A DNA stretch of 64,000 bases from Bos javanicus (lineage: Eukaryota; Chordata; Mammalia; Artiodactyla; Bovidae), in assembly GCF_032452875.1 (NCBI RefSeq), contig NC_083881.1:64239689-64303688 (forward strand), given 5' to 3'. The translations under genes were made by a program, and so were the position numbers. This document shows, piece after piece, positions 60,301 through 63,570 of this stretch (the first letter of the stretch is position 1; the number at the start of each line of letters is the position of its first letter). Under the pieces are notes generated by a model. That model was not told the DNA's origin, made no database searches, and saw only the letters and a list, made by a program, of their open reading frames with translations.

Positions 60301-60822
60301 TATAGAAATTTGAGTTTATTTGAATTTTTTTTAGTGTAAACATTGGAGAAGGCAATGGCACCCCACTCCAGTACTCTTGCCTGGAAAATCCCATGGATGG
60401 AGGAGCCTGGTAGGCTGCAGTCCATGGGGTCGCTGAGGGTTGGACACAACTGAGCGACTTCACTTTCACTTTCCACTTTCATGCATTGGAGAAGGAAGTG
60501 GCAACCCACTCCAGTGTTCTTGCCTTGAGAGTCCCAGGGACGGGGAGCCTGGTGGGCTGCTGTCTGTGGGGTCACACAGAGTTGGACACGACTGAAGTGA
60601 CTTAGCAGCAGTGTAAACACAATGAGTATCTACAGATGACCTTCAACAGATGGTGCAGCAAATTTAAAGGTATTCTATGAATACTTTTTACCCTTTAAGT
60701 TCCCAGGTTCTAACTCCAAGACCTTTTCACAGTCCTGAAAAGCACTGTTCCAGTTCTGCAGTTTGAGTTCTGCTTGAGCACGATTGTTGTAAGCTGCTAC
60801 GGTGGGAAGCACGGATAAGCTC
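5040..60822 (-). CDS. SPAG1: SPAG1, 12 coding exons, 5' end outside the window
   Basis: Sperm-associated antigen 1, a cytoplasmic TPR co-chaperone that helps preassemble inner and outer dynein arms; loss in people causes primary ciliary dyskinesia (family knowledge). Joining 60822-60692, 57157-57051, 55055-54896, 31163-30792, 30479-30380, 24273-24121, 19666-19500, 15980-15848, 13131-13005, 6888-6724, 5647-5276 and 5171-5040 on the minus strand gives 2119 nt. This is an uninterrupted frame of 705 codons plus stop after one leading base. Every junction keeps phase; ten donors in the set are GT and one is GC. Order of parts: end of TPR block 1, acidic linker, Gly/Ala/Pro-rich linker, TPR block 2, TPR block 3, RPAP3-type C-terminal domain. 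Clamp residues typical of HSP70/HSP90-binding TPRs (K..GN, SNR/TNR, K..RRA) are visible in blocks 2 and 3. Human SPAG1 is about 926 residues, so roughly 220 N-terminal residues are missing here. Nothing suggests a pseudogene. Confidence 0.97.
5276..5647 (-). CDS. SPAG1: SPAG1 exon: variable linker and RPAP3-type C-terminal domain
   Basis: The acceptor is ctgcag and the donor gtaagt; 372 nt, 124 codons, phase 0. The first 50 or so residues are a variable Glu/Ser-rich linker. From [20 protein letters not shown] onward it is the RPAP3_C-type helical domain, with the [11 protein letters not shown] and [17 protein letters not shown] helices. SPAG1 has been reported to bind GTP through a P-loop in the linker. 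The equivalent stretch here (5561-5584) reads ASEKGNTS and lacks the Gly-Lys-Ser of a P-loop. Confidence 0.96.
5648..6723. other. SPAG1 intron, no repeats recognised
   Basis: About 1.1 kb of mostly unique intron between two coding exons. I see no young transposon, no extra exon and no RNA gene. Confidence 0.5.
6724..6888 (-). CDS. SPAG1: SPAG1 exon: end of TPR block 3 and charged helix
   Basis: The acceptor is ctttcag and the donor gtacgt; 165 nt, exactly 55 codons, phase 0 at both ends. It encodes [20 protein letters not shown], the last TPR helix, followed by a long charged helix ([13 protein letters not shown] ... [12 protein letters not shown]) that leads to the C-terminal part. Confidence 0.96.
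7074..7291 (+). mobile_element. Bov-tA SINE
   Basis: Full Bov-tA layout from gcttcccagatggctcagtg to gactgagcaactgag with a short (CA)n tail. It is flanked by the direct repeat cgtaacac at 7066-7073 and 7292-7299. Confidence 0.93.
7325..7620 (+). repeat. MIR-like ancient SINE
   Basis: Contains the MIR-type core (ctgagcttcagttttctcat followed by a run resembling taaaataggaataa). Degraded, so boundaries are approximate. Confidence 0.5.
8109..8308 (+). mobile_element. Bov-tA SINE
   Basis: Clean Bov-tA copy from gggcttccctggtggctcag to cgactgagtgact. Imperfect tatagtacat/tatagtatat repeats flank it. Confidence 0.93.
8540..8640 (-). repeat. MIR-like ancient SINE
   Basis: Plus strand reads gtccccatttaaagacgagg then aaaccgaggcacag, the reverse of the MIR 3' core. 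Confidence 0.55.
8641..9268. other. SPAG1 intron, no gene seen
   Basis: Moderately GC-rich intronic sequence without recognisable exon, repeat or RNA gene. Confidence 0.4.
9269..9447 (-). mobile_element. Bov-A2 SINE, truncated
   Basis: Starts with (GCT)n and gctaagtcgcttcagtcgtg on the plus strand. It ends in the gaaagtgaaaagtgaaa linker, so only the first monomer and linker are present. Confidence 0.88.
9753..10045 (+). mobile_element. CHR-type SINE
   Basis: Runs from ggacttccctggtggcccag to gaagacccagtgcagccaaa with an A-rich tail. Confidence 0.87.
10046..11286. other. SPAG1 intron, unique sequence
   Basis: No transposon or exon recognised. A moderately GC-rich patch around 10690-10930 gives several overlapping open frames, none with a known product. 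Confidence 0.4.
11537..11772 (-). mobile_element. Bov-tA SINE
   Basis: Reverse Bov-tA from gaagtcgctcagttgtgtcc to ttaccctctgagccag, nested in L1. Confidence 0.9.
12071..12202 (+). mobile_element. Bov-A2/Bov-tA monomer
   Basis: Runs from tggagaaggaaatggcagcc to cttagcagcagcagcag. The flanking repeats ctgtatagtgaact and ctgtatggtgaact mark the insertion into L1. Confidence 0.9.
12341..13004. other. SPAG1 intron, no repeats recognised
   Basis: Unique sequence next to the exon at 13005. Nothing beyond splice sites is recognisable. Confidence 0.4.
13005..13131 (-). CDS. SPAG1: SPAG1 exon: TPR block 3, second part
   Basis: The acceptor is acaccag and the donor gtgagg; 127 nt, leaving in phase 0. 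It encodes [20 protein letters not shown] then [22 protein letters not shown]. The VKACYRR helix gives the clamp Lys and Arg. My memory of human SPAG1 has Phe where this copy has Cys (VKAFYRR). Confidence 0.96.
13764..13965 (+). mobile_element. Bov-tA SINE with perfect 13-bp target duplication
   Basis: Full-length Bov-tA with the perfect repeat gatgggtttttaa at 13751-13763 and 13966-13978, which suggests a fairly recent insertion. Confidence 0.93.
14290..14400 (-). mobile_element. Short Bov-B 3' end
   Basis: About 110 bp of Bov-B 3' end (cgctcagtcgtgtccgactc on plus). It is flanked by acagagat at 14282-14289 and 14401-14408. Confidence 0.88.
14409..15047. other. SPAG1 intron, no gene seen
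   Basis: Purine-rich then mixed unique sequence, leading into the minisatellite. Confidence 0.4.
15048..15580 (+). repeat. 32-bp G-rich minisatellite, 17 copies
   Basis: Tandem units of the form GGCCTCACACCAGGGAGGGA followed by a variable G run and CAGGGA. Full units are 32 bp; 29-bp and 28-bp variants lose three or four bases in the G run. I count 17 copies of the CACACCAG core, including degenerate ones. On the plus strand each unit contains four G runs of three or more separated by short loops. The long plus-strand open frame through it is an artefact of unit periodicity. It lies inside a SPAG1 intron, 268 bp past the GC donor. Confidence 0.97.
15842..15848 (-). promoter_or_regulatory. 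Non-canonical GC splice donor
   Basis: The minus-strand sequence is AACAG|gcaagt. It matches the U1 consensus at every position except +2. GC-AG introns normally show this compensating strong match. The partner acceptor is acaccag at 13132-13138. Confidence 0.9.
15848..15980 (-). CDS. SPAG1: SPAG1 exon: start of TPR block 3, ends in a GC donor
   Basis: The acceptor is ccatag. The translation is [20 protein letters not shown], then the [18 protein letters not shown] and CAIYTNR helices. The LKEEGN and YTNR motifs supply the clamp Lys and two Asn of block 3. The exon must end after AACAG because the next exon continues the Arg codon (AG|A). The intron therefore begins gcaagt, a GC donor with otherwise perfect consensus. 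No in-frame GT donor is seen immediately nearby. Confidence 0.95.
15981..16405. other. SPAG1 intron, no gene seen
   Basis: AT-rich unique intron upstream (in transcription) of the exon ending at 15980. Confidence 0.4.
16417..16553 (+). mobile_element. Bov-A2/Bov-tA monomer
   Basis: Begins tggagaaggaaatggcaacc and ends in (AGC)n. It is flanked by the perfect repeat gtgctttacta at 16406-16416 and 16554-16564. Confidence 0.93.
16565..18552. other. SPAG1 intron, mostly unique
   Basis: No exon. A stretch near 16870-16950 resembles the end of an ancient LTR-type repeat, but I cannot name it. A short (TC)n lies at 17276-17290. Confidence 0.4.
18553..18762 (+). mobile_element. Bov-tA SINE
   Basis: Starts gagcttccctggtggctcag and ends at gactactgagcgattaaaca-like sequence with an AAC-rich tail. 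Somewhat diverged. Confidence 0.88.
18776..19188 (-). mobile_element. Bov-B LINE 3' end
   Basis: 5'-truncated Bov-B in antisense with part of the RT ORF C-terminus readable ([20 protein letters not shown]). It is flanked by the perfect 12-bp repeat tatgaagaggtt at 18764-18775 and 19189-19200. Confidence 0.93.
19225..19425 (-). repeat. MIR-like ancient SINE
   Basis: Reverse MIR features (acatgaagacactggaggtg ... gcagggtcttgaacttaaac). Confidence 0.5.
19500..19666 (-). CDS. SPAG1: SPAG1 exon: linker between TPR blocks 2 and 3
   Basis: The acceptor is tttttag and the donor G|gtaggg; 167 nt. It begins [20 protein letters not shown], a conserved SPAG1 signature, then runs into a Pro/Ser/Thr-rich linker ending SQPGMPG that is poorly conserved between mammals. 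The first residues differ from my memory of the human protein, which has LSR where ITK is read here. Confidence 0.94.
19754..19812 (+). mobile_element. Bov-tA 3' tail fragment
   Basis: Only the last 50-60 bp (cacagagagttggacacgac ... gaacaacaac) are present. It is close to the exon acceptor at 19667. Confidence 0.75.
20190..20399 (-). mobile_element. Bov-tA SINE
   Basis: Antisense full copy ending cagccacctgggaagccc. It is flanked by aaactgatgagg before and after. Confidence 0.92.
20400..21430. other. SPAG1 intron, AT-rich unique
   Basis: No gene or clear repeat. Confidence 0.4.
21431..21960 (+). mobile_element. L1 LINE 3' end
   Basis: Sense L1 3' region (accgtatgatccaccaattc, then a readable [13 protein letters not shown] piece) ending in ttttttttaagtg-like tail. 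Confidence 0.75.
21961..23335. other. SPAG1 intron, no gene seen
   Basis: Unique sequence of mixed composition. Overlapping open frames near 22357-22969 show no recognisable domain or splice support. Confidence 0.4.
23336..23554 (-). mobile_element. Bov-tA SINE
   Basis: Antisense Bov-tA between two accatcct direct repeats (near 23331 and 23552). Confidence 0.9.
24121..24273 (-). CDS. SPAG1: SPAG1 exon: TPR block 2, third part
   Basis: The acceptor is ctttag and the donor gtaacc; 153 nt. It encodes [20 protein letters not shown] and on through the [13 protein letters not shown] helix to NDSINR. The K-P-L-L-R-R helix completes the carboxylate clamp of block 2. The [19 protein letters not shown] helix pair is close to the known mammalian SPAG1 proteins. 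Confidence 0.97.
24274..26551. other. SPAG1 intron, unique sequence
   Basis: About 2.3 kb without recognised transposons. No exon or RNA gene found. Confidence 0.4.
26552..26862 (+). mobile_element. Diverged Bov-B fragment
   Basis: Sense Bov-B RT C-terminal region (ggttttccagaagtcatgta ... gatgctgaagctgcaatact) with several stops and a shortened 3' end. Confidence 0.8.
26863..28600. other. SPAG1 intron, unique sequence
   Basis: AT-rich, no recognised repeat or gene. Confidence 0.4.
28601..29365 (+). mobile_element. Bov-B LINE fragment, sense
   Basis: Covers the RT C-terminal portion ([14 protein letters not shown], [14 protein letters not shown], [13 protein letters not shown]) to the 3' tail gaacaacaataaac, with stop codons and frameshifts. 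Confidence 0.88.
29778..29986 (-). mobile_element. Bov-tA SINE
   Basis: Antisense full copy (gttagtcactcagtagtgtc ... ctgagccaccagggaagc). Confidence 0.92.
30380..30479 (-). CDS. SPAG1: SPAG1 exon: TPR block 2, second part
   Basis: The acceptor is ttttag and the donor gtaaac; 100 nt. The translation runs [20 protein letters not shown] then [14 protein letters not shown]. The SNRA motif provides the clamp Asn of the second TPR. It lies only 312 bp downstream of the CpG exon, beyond the edge of the CpG island. Confidence 0.97.
30792..31163 (-). CDS. SPAG1: SPAG1 CpG-rich exon: Gly/Ala/Pro linker and start of TPR block 2
   Basis: The acceptor is ccccacag and the donor gtgagt; 372 nt, the split Lys codon A|AG restoring GDKKAAESAG. 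Residues up to about 95 of the exon are low-complexity Gly/Ala/Pro/Arg linker. The last 25 or so, from [10 protein letters not shown] to QLESAG, are the first TPR helix pair of block 2 with the Lys and Asn of the carboxylate clamp. An in-frame ATG at 31114-31116 (MGNIQKK) sits in a very good Kozak context (G at -3, G at +4). The exon differs sharply from the others in GC and CpG content. The exon is certain because homologous SPAG1 proteins carry the same MGNIQKKLT segment; use of the internal ATG is not shown. Confidence 0.95.
31114..31116 (-). promoter_or_regulatory. In-frame internal ATG with strong Kozak context
   Basis: GCGCGCCATGGGC gives G at -3 and G at +4. It is the first ATG of the CpG exon, in frame with the rest of SPAG1, and would give a protein with linker, TPR blocks 2 and 3 and the C-terminal domain only. 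Whether it is used cannot be told from sequence. Confidence 0.4.
31401..32133. other. SPAG1 intron, AT-rich
   Basis: Immediately outside the CpG island composition switches to AT-rich. No repeat or gene is recognised. Confidence 0.4.
32134..32573. mobile_element. Rearranged Bov-B: 3' end joined to inverted 5' end
   Basis: Three pieces. 32134-32275 is Bov-B 3' end in antisense. 32276-32337 is Bov-B 5' region in antisense (gaactccccaggtcggtagg when reversed). 32340-32573 is the 5' region in sense, ending aaggcaaaatga. The two 5' pieces are adjacent in the normal element and share aaggcaaaatga. The body of the ORF is missing. Confidence 0.8.
32890..33085 (-). repeat. MIR-like ancient SINE
   Basis: Reverse MIR features (catccccacattacaaatga followed by agaaagagagacacaagg-like sequence). 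Confidence 0.5.
33086..33639. other. SPAG1 intron, no gene seen
   Basis: Unique sequence. The 89-codon open frame at 33234-33503 shows no recognisable homology. Confidence 0.4.
34216..35467 (-). mobile_element. Bov-B LINE with internal deletion, nested in L1
   Basis: Antisense Bov-B with a readable RT core ([13 protein letters not shown] ... [20 protein letters not shown], carrying the YADD active-site box) and upstream linker pieces. The 3' end joins directly to the LSIQKT region around 34310-34370, so roughly 0.6 kb of the 3' half is missing. L1 resumes at 35468. Confidence 0.9.
35976..37775 (-). mobile_element. Antisense L1 LINE nested in the sense L1
   Basis: Reverse L1 3' UTR and ORF2 end, with its tail as a T run at 35971-35978. 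The host L1 sequence tatggccaa occurs on both sides (about 35961 and 37777), consistent with a target duplication. A T-rich stretch at 36367-36410 and a C run at 37515-37524 lie inside it. Confidence 0.75.
36001..36265 (-). mobile_element. Bov-A2 dimeric SINE
   Basis: Two monomers joined by the gaaagtgaagtc linker, antisense. It is flanked by acatatgtttt on both sides. Confidence 0.94.
37833..37852 (+). repeat. Poly(T) tract
   Basis: About twenty consecutive T within L1 sequence. Confidence 0.8.
38304..38960 (-). mobile_element. Bov-B LINE 3' half, nested in L1
   Basis: Antisense Bov-B from gttgttgttcagtcgctaag to catgatcttagctttttt. The RT C-terminus is readable but frameshifted. Confidence 0.9.
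39192..39472 (-). mobile_element. Bov-A2 dimeric SINE
   Basis: Begins with (GCT)n, full dimer, antisense. It is flanked by actcttaagttt at both ends. Confidence 0.94.
40388..40500 (+). mobile_element. Bov-tA SINE, 5'-truncated
   Basis: Starts in cactccagtattcttgccag and ends at caacttggcacacactt, followed by (TG)n and (TA)n. Confidence 0.85.
40932..40972 (+). mobile_element. Very short Bov-B/Bov-tA tail insertion
   Basis: About 41 bp (gcaaagagtgggacacgact ... gaactgaactgact) sits between two copies of tgaactc inside L1. It looks like an extremely 5'-truncated insertion. Confidence 0.7.
41041..42055 (+). mobile_element. L1 3' ends, two partial copies
   Basis: L1 3' UTR-like sequence (gatcagatctgtggttacca) to tcaattatatctcaataaaa, then a second partial copy up to gaattacatctcaa. 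The second is split by a Bov-A2. Confidence 0.7.
41676..41950 (-). mobile_element. Bov-A2 dimeric SINE
   Basis: Full antisense dimer with tgtacaacctt direct repeats on both sides. Confidence 0.94.
42023..42108. repeat. Two adjacent perfect palindromes plus a direct copy
   Basis: 42023-42050 is a perfect 28-bp palindrome with arms atctcaattttttt and aaaaaaattgagat and no spacer. 42056-42070 and 42076-42090 form a perfect 15-bp hairpin (ttttatcttaccctt) with a 5-nt loop. 42094-42108 repeats the first arm once more in direct orientation. Confidence 0.95.
42254..42370 (+). mobile_element. Bov-tA 3' fragment with (GC)n(AC)n tail
   Basis: Truncated SINE from ggacagaggagcctggcggg, followed by the compound microsatellite at 42321-42370. 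Perfect flanking repeats atgctttgt lie at 42245-42253 and 42371-42379. Confidence 0.92.
42380..42769. other. SPAG1 intron, AT-rich
   Basis: No gene seen; may contain antisense L1-like sequence. Confidence 0.35.
42770..42970 (-). mobile_element. Bov-tA SINE
   Basis: Antisense, somewhat diverged copy ending cattggcaggcagattcttt. Confidence 0.88.
42971..44099. other. SPAG1 intron, unique sequence
   Basis: No repeat or gene recognised. Confidence 0.4.
44100..44309 (+). mobile_element. Bov-tA SINE
   Basis: Full sense copy. It is flanked by catgtgtgttac and catgtgtattac. Confidence 0.92.
44340..45700 (-). mobile_element. L1 LINE 3' part, antisense
   Basis: Reverse L1 3' UTR and ORF2 end (ccatgtcttggctattggga, ttccctgatgattaatgata on plus), split by a Bov-A2 at 44447-44724. 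Confidence 0.8.
44447..44724 (-). mobile_element. Bov-A2 dimeric SINE
   Basis: Full antisense dimer inserted in the antisense L1. Target repeats are approximately gatacatata. Confidence 0.94.
45871..48940 (-). mobile_element. Nearly complete Bov-B LINE, coding-dead
   Basis: About 3.1 kb antisense element. From its 5' end: part of the AP-type endonuclease (48798-48466, with [16 protein letters not shown] and ISELKW), a 318-codon open stretch of the linker region (48075-47119, with [20 protein letters not shown] and GTKxRNS-like motifs), RT pieces (46951-46643) and the C-terminal region to 45871. A T-run insertion at 48276-48290 and several frameshifts and stops prevent a full ORF. Sequence to about 49095 may be further 5' UTR. 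It is the most complete retrotransposon in the window. Confidence 0.9.
49226..49412 (-). mobile_element. Bov-tA SINE
   Basis: Antisense copy beginning gttagtcgctcagtcatgtc. Confidence 0.92.
49413..50600. other. SPAG1 intron, no gene seen
   Basis: Part may be L1 5' sequence, which I cannot confirm. No exon or RNA gene. Confidence 0.35.
50601..50795 (+). mobile_element. Bov-tA SINE
   Basis: Sense copy from agggcttccctggtggctcc with an AAC-rich tail. Confidence 0.92.
50931..52146 (-). mobile_element. Bov-B LINE 3' portion
   Basis: Antisense Bov-B with RT pieces ([33 protein letters not shown]) and C-terminal region ([20 protein letters not shown]), frameshifted. The L1 sequence catatgcttct occurs near both ends (catatacttct on the right). 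Confidence 0.92.
52391..52437. repeat. Perfect 16-bp inverted repeat
   Basis: Arms tttatgaatagataaa (52391-52406) and tttatctattcataaa (52422-52437) with a 15-nt spacer, within old L1 3' sequence. Confidence 0.95.
52878..53080 (-). mobile_element. Bov-tA SINE
   Basis: Antisense copy, ending actgagccaccagggaagcc. Confidence 0.92.
53123..53668 (+). mobile_element. Young Bov-B LINE 3' end
   Basis: Sense 5'-truncated Bov-B with a 167-codon uninterrupted C-terminal RT frame ([20 protein letters not shown] ... KSWTRLSD). It is nearly identical in protein to the piece at 971-1404. Confidence 0.94.
53669..54589. other. SPAG1 intron, AT-rich
   Basis: No gene or clear transposon. Confidence 0.4.
54590..54725 (+). 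mobile_element. L1 3' tail fragment
   Basis: Ends caattatacttcaataataa, a typical L1 3' end, 170 bp from the exon at 54896. Confidence 0.6.
54896..55055 (-). CDS. SPAG1: SPAG1 exon: acidic linker after TPR block 1
   Basis: The acceptor is ttgtag and the donor A|gtaaga; 160 nt entering in phase 0 and leaving one base. It encodes [20 protein letters not shown], then a basic KGKRM patch and an acidic Glu/Asp-rich run ending GSGDK. It matches the charged linker of SPAG1 and has no enzymatic motif. It is followed by an unusually long 23.7-kb intron. Confidence 0.95.
55056..55410. other. SPAG1 intron, AT-rich
   Basis: No gene or repeat recognised. Confidence 0.4.
55411..55683 (-). mobile_element. 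Bov-A2 dimeric SINE
   Basis: Full antisense dimer with aaaccatact on both sides. Confidence 0.94.
55750..55955 (+). mobile_element. Bov-B fragment
   Basis: Sense piece (taaaggaaatcaaccctgaa ... catcactgactcgatagaca) lacking the 3' tail. Confidence 0.85.
56068..56441. repeat. Bov-B foldback (large inverted repeat)
   Basis: Left arm 56068-56233 and right arm 56311-56441 are near-perfect inverted copies. Both contain Bov-B 3' end plus its flank (cccatattttataatg), and the right arm has lost about 45 bp. The 77-bp spacer is sense Bov-B. Confidence 0.9.
56442..57050. other. SPAG1 intron
   Basis: Starts with a further short sense Bov-B scrap (gacatgagtttgagcaagct to about 56490), then unique sequence up to the exon. 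Confidence 0.5.
57051..57157 (-). CDS. SPAG1: SPAG1 exon: end of TPR block 1 (part b)
   Basis: The acceptor is ttttcag and the donor the consensus gtaagt; 107 nt. It translates as (A)[20 protein letters not shown], then [15 protein letters not shown]. Together with the last residues of the previous exon it forms the K-A-L-L-R-R clamp helix and the partner helix of the third TPR in the block. The closing PDNELAK is the usual turn after a TPR. Confidence 0.96.
57158..58504. other. SPAG1 intron, AT-rich
   Basis: No gene. 58060-58310 resembles an old antisense LINE fragment, but I cannot name the family. Confidence 0.35.
58505..58660 (+). repeat. MIR SINE, split by Bov-tA
   Basis: Good MIR match by eye (ctctgtcacttaccagctgg, gtaaaatgagtgtgctagta). 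The remainder continues at about 58908-58970 (cacagggcctggcacagtgg) after the Bov-tA. Confidence 0.8.
58664..58878 (-). mobile_element. Bov-tA SINE in MIR
   Basis: Antisense Bov-tA from gttgtttagttgctaaatca to taagccacctggcaagtcc. Confidence 0.9.
58971..59489. other. SPAG1 intron, no gene seen
   Basis: Unique sequence with no recognisable product in its open frames. Confidence 0.4.
59490..59830 (+). mobile_element. L1 3' fragment
   Basis: Contains L1 3' markers (ggtagttgccagaggctggg, gtcaattttaccacaa). Confidence 0.65.
59894..60170 (+). mobile_element. CHR-type SINE
   Basis: Starts ggacttccctggtagtctag and ends gaagacccagtgcagccaaa. Confidence 0.87.
60343..60608 (+). mobile_element. Bov-A2 dimeric SINE
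   Basis: Sense dimer ending cttagcagca. It is flanked by gtgtaaaca at both ends, 84 bp from the exon donor at 60691. Confidence 0.94.
60692..60822 (-). CDS. SPAG1: SPAG1 exon: end of TPR block 1 (part a)
   Basis: This is the most 5' coding exon in the window. The acceptor is tttacag and the donor gtaaaa; 131 nt, entering with one base to finish a codon and leaving one base. It encodes a TPR helix pair beginning [20 protein letters not shown] and ending ELEPGNLK. The YNNRA stretch supplies the Asn expected in a carboxylate clamp. The exon carrying the first TPR helix pair of this block was not found between 60823 and 64000 and should lie further upstream. Confidence 0.96.
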
Positions 60823-60970
60823 CTGTAAAAGAGACACTTTTAAAAAGTTTTTAATATTTTATTGTGGTAAAATGTATGAAAGAGACATTAATGTCAACAA
60901 GCGAATGACAGGAAAACATAAAATGGAGAAACTCAGCTAAAGTTAGAAGCTAAAACAATCACAGCTCATG

Positions 60971-61612
60971 TTGTGGGTAGAATTGCGTCCCCTCAAATTG
61001 GTAGGTTGAAGTCCCACCCCCCAGCACCTCAGGATATCACTACACTTGGAGATAGTCTTGAAAGAGATGATTAAGTTAAAGTGAGGTCATGAGGGTGTTT
61101 CCTAATCCAATATGACTAGTATCCTTATAAGAAGACACACCCAGAGGAAAGATCACTTGAGGACACAGAGGGAAGATGGCTACAGACAAGCCAAGGAGAG
61201 AGGCCTTAGAAGAAACCAACCCTGCAGACTCCTTGATGTCAGACTTCTAGCCTCCAGAGCTGTGAGAATACATTTCTGTTGTTTAAGTCAATCAGTTTGT
61301 GGCAGTTTGCAGGGCTGCTGCTGCTGCTGCTGCTAAGTCGCTTCAGTTGTGTCCGACTCTGTGCGACCCCATAGACGGCAGCCCACCAGGCTCCCCCGTC
61401 CCTGGGATTCTCCAGGCAAGAACACTGGAGTGGGCTGCCACCTCCTTCTCCAATGCGTGAAAGTGAAAAGTGAAAGTGAAGTCACTCAGTCGTGTCAGAC
61501 TCTGAGCGACCCCACTACCAGGCTCTTCCATCCATGGGATTTGCCAGGCAAGAGTACTAGAGTGGGGTGCCATTGCCTTCTCCGAGTTTGCAGGGCAGCC
61601 CCAGCAAATTAA
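60971..61612 (+). repeat. Ancient interspersed repeat split by Bov-A2
   Basis: An old mammalian repeat (ggtagaattgcgtcccctca ... agcctccagagctgtgagaa), probably an MLT1-type LTR or similar. It resumes after the SINE with cagccccagcaaattaacg. I am unsure of the family name. Confidence 0.5.
61313..61583 (-). mobile_element. Bov-A2 dimeric SINE
   Basis: Antisense dimer with agtttgcaggg before and after. Confidence 0.94.
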
Positions 61613-61752
61613 CGCAGCATGGGCTGTCAAAAGTAATACCATAAAATTCTACAAACTACTAAATCAGTGTTTAGACAGATGCTTAAGTTTCTAGTGAAAA
61701 GGTTTAAAATTTATTCTGGCTTTAGAAGTGATATGATCATTTAAATACCCGT

Positions 61753-61964
61753 ATTGTTGCTGCTAAGTCGCTTTAGTTGTGTCCAACTGTTTGCAACCCC
61801 ATGGACCGTAGCCCACCAGGCTCTTCTGTCCATGGGATTCTCCAGGTAAGAATACTGGAATGGGTAGCCATTCCCTTCTCCAGGGGATCTTCCCAACCCA
61901 GGGATCAAACCCAAATCTTCCTCATTGCAGGTGGATTCTTTACCATCTGAGCCACCCTTAAATA
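61753..61964 (-). mobile_element. Bov-tA SINE
   Basis: Antisense copy. Flanking taaatacc/taaataccc repeats lie near 61742 and 61968. Confidence 0.92.
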
Positions 61965-62366
61965 CCCACACAGATCTCCTCAAAACAAGCCAGTTTAGTT
62001 AACATCAATTTTTTTTTTCTTTTTTTTACTCTTTGGGGACAATTTCCTAGTTAAAAAAAAAAAAAAAACACAAGCAAATAGTGATCAACCACAACTAATA
62101 CCCTTTGTTAAATTATTATCGTGTTAACAGACACAGTCTGTTATCTAAAAGTAGATTTAACTCTTAGGAAATAATCATAATTTTACCAAAGGATTTTAAT
62201 TGAAGGAAACAGAAAAGAGCAGTAGTAATTGAGGAATACAGACCTTAAGAGAGTAAGTTTTGCTACACTAAGGGTATGAATGCAATATAATTAACGAAAC
62301 GAATAATTTTAAACCTACCTGGCTATTGCTTATAAAATTGATTTGAAATGTTGTAGAATAATTTGC
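61965..62366. other. SPAG1 intron, AT-rich
   Basis: No gene seen. It includes an A run at 62053-62068. Confidence 0.4.
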
Positions 62367-62815
62367 TAGGGACTTCCCAGGTGGTCCAGTGGCTAAAACT
62401 CTATGCTCCCAATCCAGTGGGCCAGGGAGTTCAATCCCTGGTCGGGGAACTAGATCCTGCATGCTGCAAATAAGAGCCTACATACTGCAACTCAAAGATT
62501 CCACACGGCACAGTGGAGACCTAAGACGCTGCCTGCTGCGACCAAGACCTAGTGCTGCTGCTGCTAAGTCGCTTCAGTCATGTCCGACTCTGTGCGACCC
62601 CATAGACGGCAGCCCACCAGGCTCCCCTGTCCCTGGGATTCTCCAGGCAAGAACACTGGAGTGGGCTGCCACCTCCTTCTCCAATGCGTGAAAGTGAAAA
62701 GAGAAAGTGAAGTCGCTCAGTCGTGTCCGACCTTCAGCAACGCTATGGACTGCAGCCCACCAGGCTCCTCCGTCCATGGGATTTTCCAGACCTAGTGCAG
62801 TCAAATAAATAAATA
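62367..62815 (+). mobile_element. CHR-type SINE carrying a nested Bov-A2
   Basis: CHR-like sequence (gggacttcccaggtggtcca ... gctgcgaccaagacctagtg) resumes after the insert with cagtcaaataaataaatac. Confidence 0.85.
62553..62788 (-). mobile_element. Bov-A2 dimeric SINE nested in CHR
   Basis: Antisense Bov-A2 beginning with (GCT)n. The host sequence agacctagtg is present on both sides as target duplication. Confidence 0.94.
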
Positions 62816-62956
62816 CTCTCTATATAGTTTTAAAATAATGTATTCCTAAATATAGGAATGATAAGGGTATTGGTACACTGAATCTTCTAAATCCAGAATT
62901 ACAATATAAGATAAAAACAGAAAACTCACAGAGTGTCTATTTGTTAAGATCATTAG

Positions 62957-63093
62957 TGGAGATTTCCCAGGCAAAAATACTGGAGTGGGTTGTCATTTCC
63001 TTCTCCAAGGGATCTTCCCAACCCAGGGATCGAACCCACATCTCCTGCATTGGCAAGCAAATACTCTATTGCTGAGTCACCTGGGAAGCCCCA
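62957..63093 (-). mobile_element. Bov-tA SINE, truncated
   Basis: Antisense piece from gatttcccaggcaaaaatac to gtcacctgggaagcccc. It is flanked by aagatcatt. Confidence 0.9.
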
Positions 63094-63194
63094 CAAGATC
63101 ATTTAAGATGAATATAAATAAATCACATGGTTGGGTAGCAATCAAACAGAAAATACATGTAAGAATAAATAACACAAGAGCCTGACACTGAGTA

Positions 63195-63570
63195 CCTCCC
63201 ACCTGCCAGACACTAAACATTAAACTCACTCAGTCCTCATTATAACGCACAGAGGAGGAATTACTGCTTTCCCAATCTTACAGATGAGAAAACAGATGGG
63301 GCAGGAAGGTTAAGTAACATGCCCAAGGCCACAGGCTTGAAAATGGTAGAGTTAAGGTTCAGACCTCAGTGGTTTACTCTAGCACCTGTTCTCTTTACCA
63401 GCATGTTACCCTGCCTTTCAGCAACTTGTTTTATTTAATCCTCACAGCTGCTCTGAGGTTGGCACTATTATAGTCTCATCACACTGAGATGTCTGAGACA
63501 AAAGAGGTGAAGAATCTACCCAAGGTCTGAAAAGTGGCAGTGTGAGTTCCCTTAACCATTGCAATATGCT
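63195..63570 (-). repeat. MIR SINEs
   Basis: Reverse MIR sequence at 63195-63375 (cttacagatgagaaaacaga, aagtaacatgcccaaggcca) and a second shorter MIR-like piece at 63400-63570. Confidence 0.8.
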
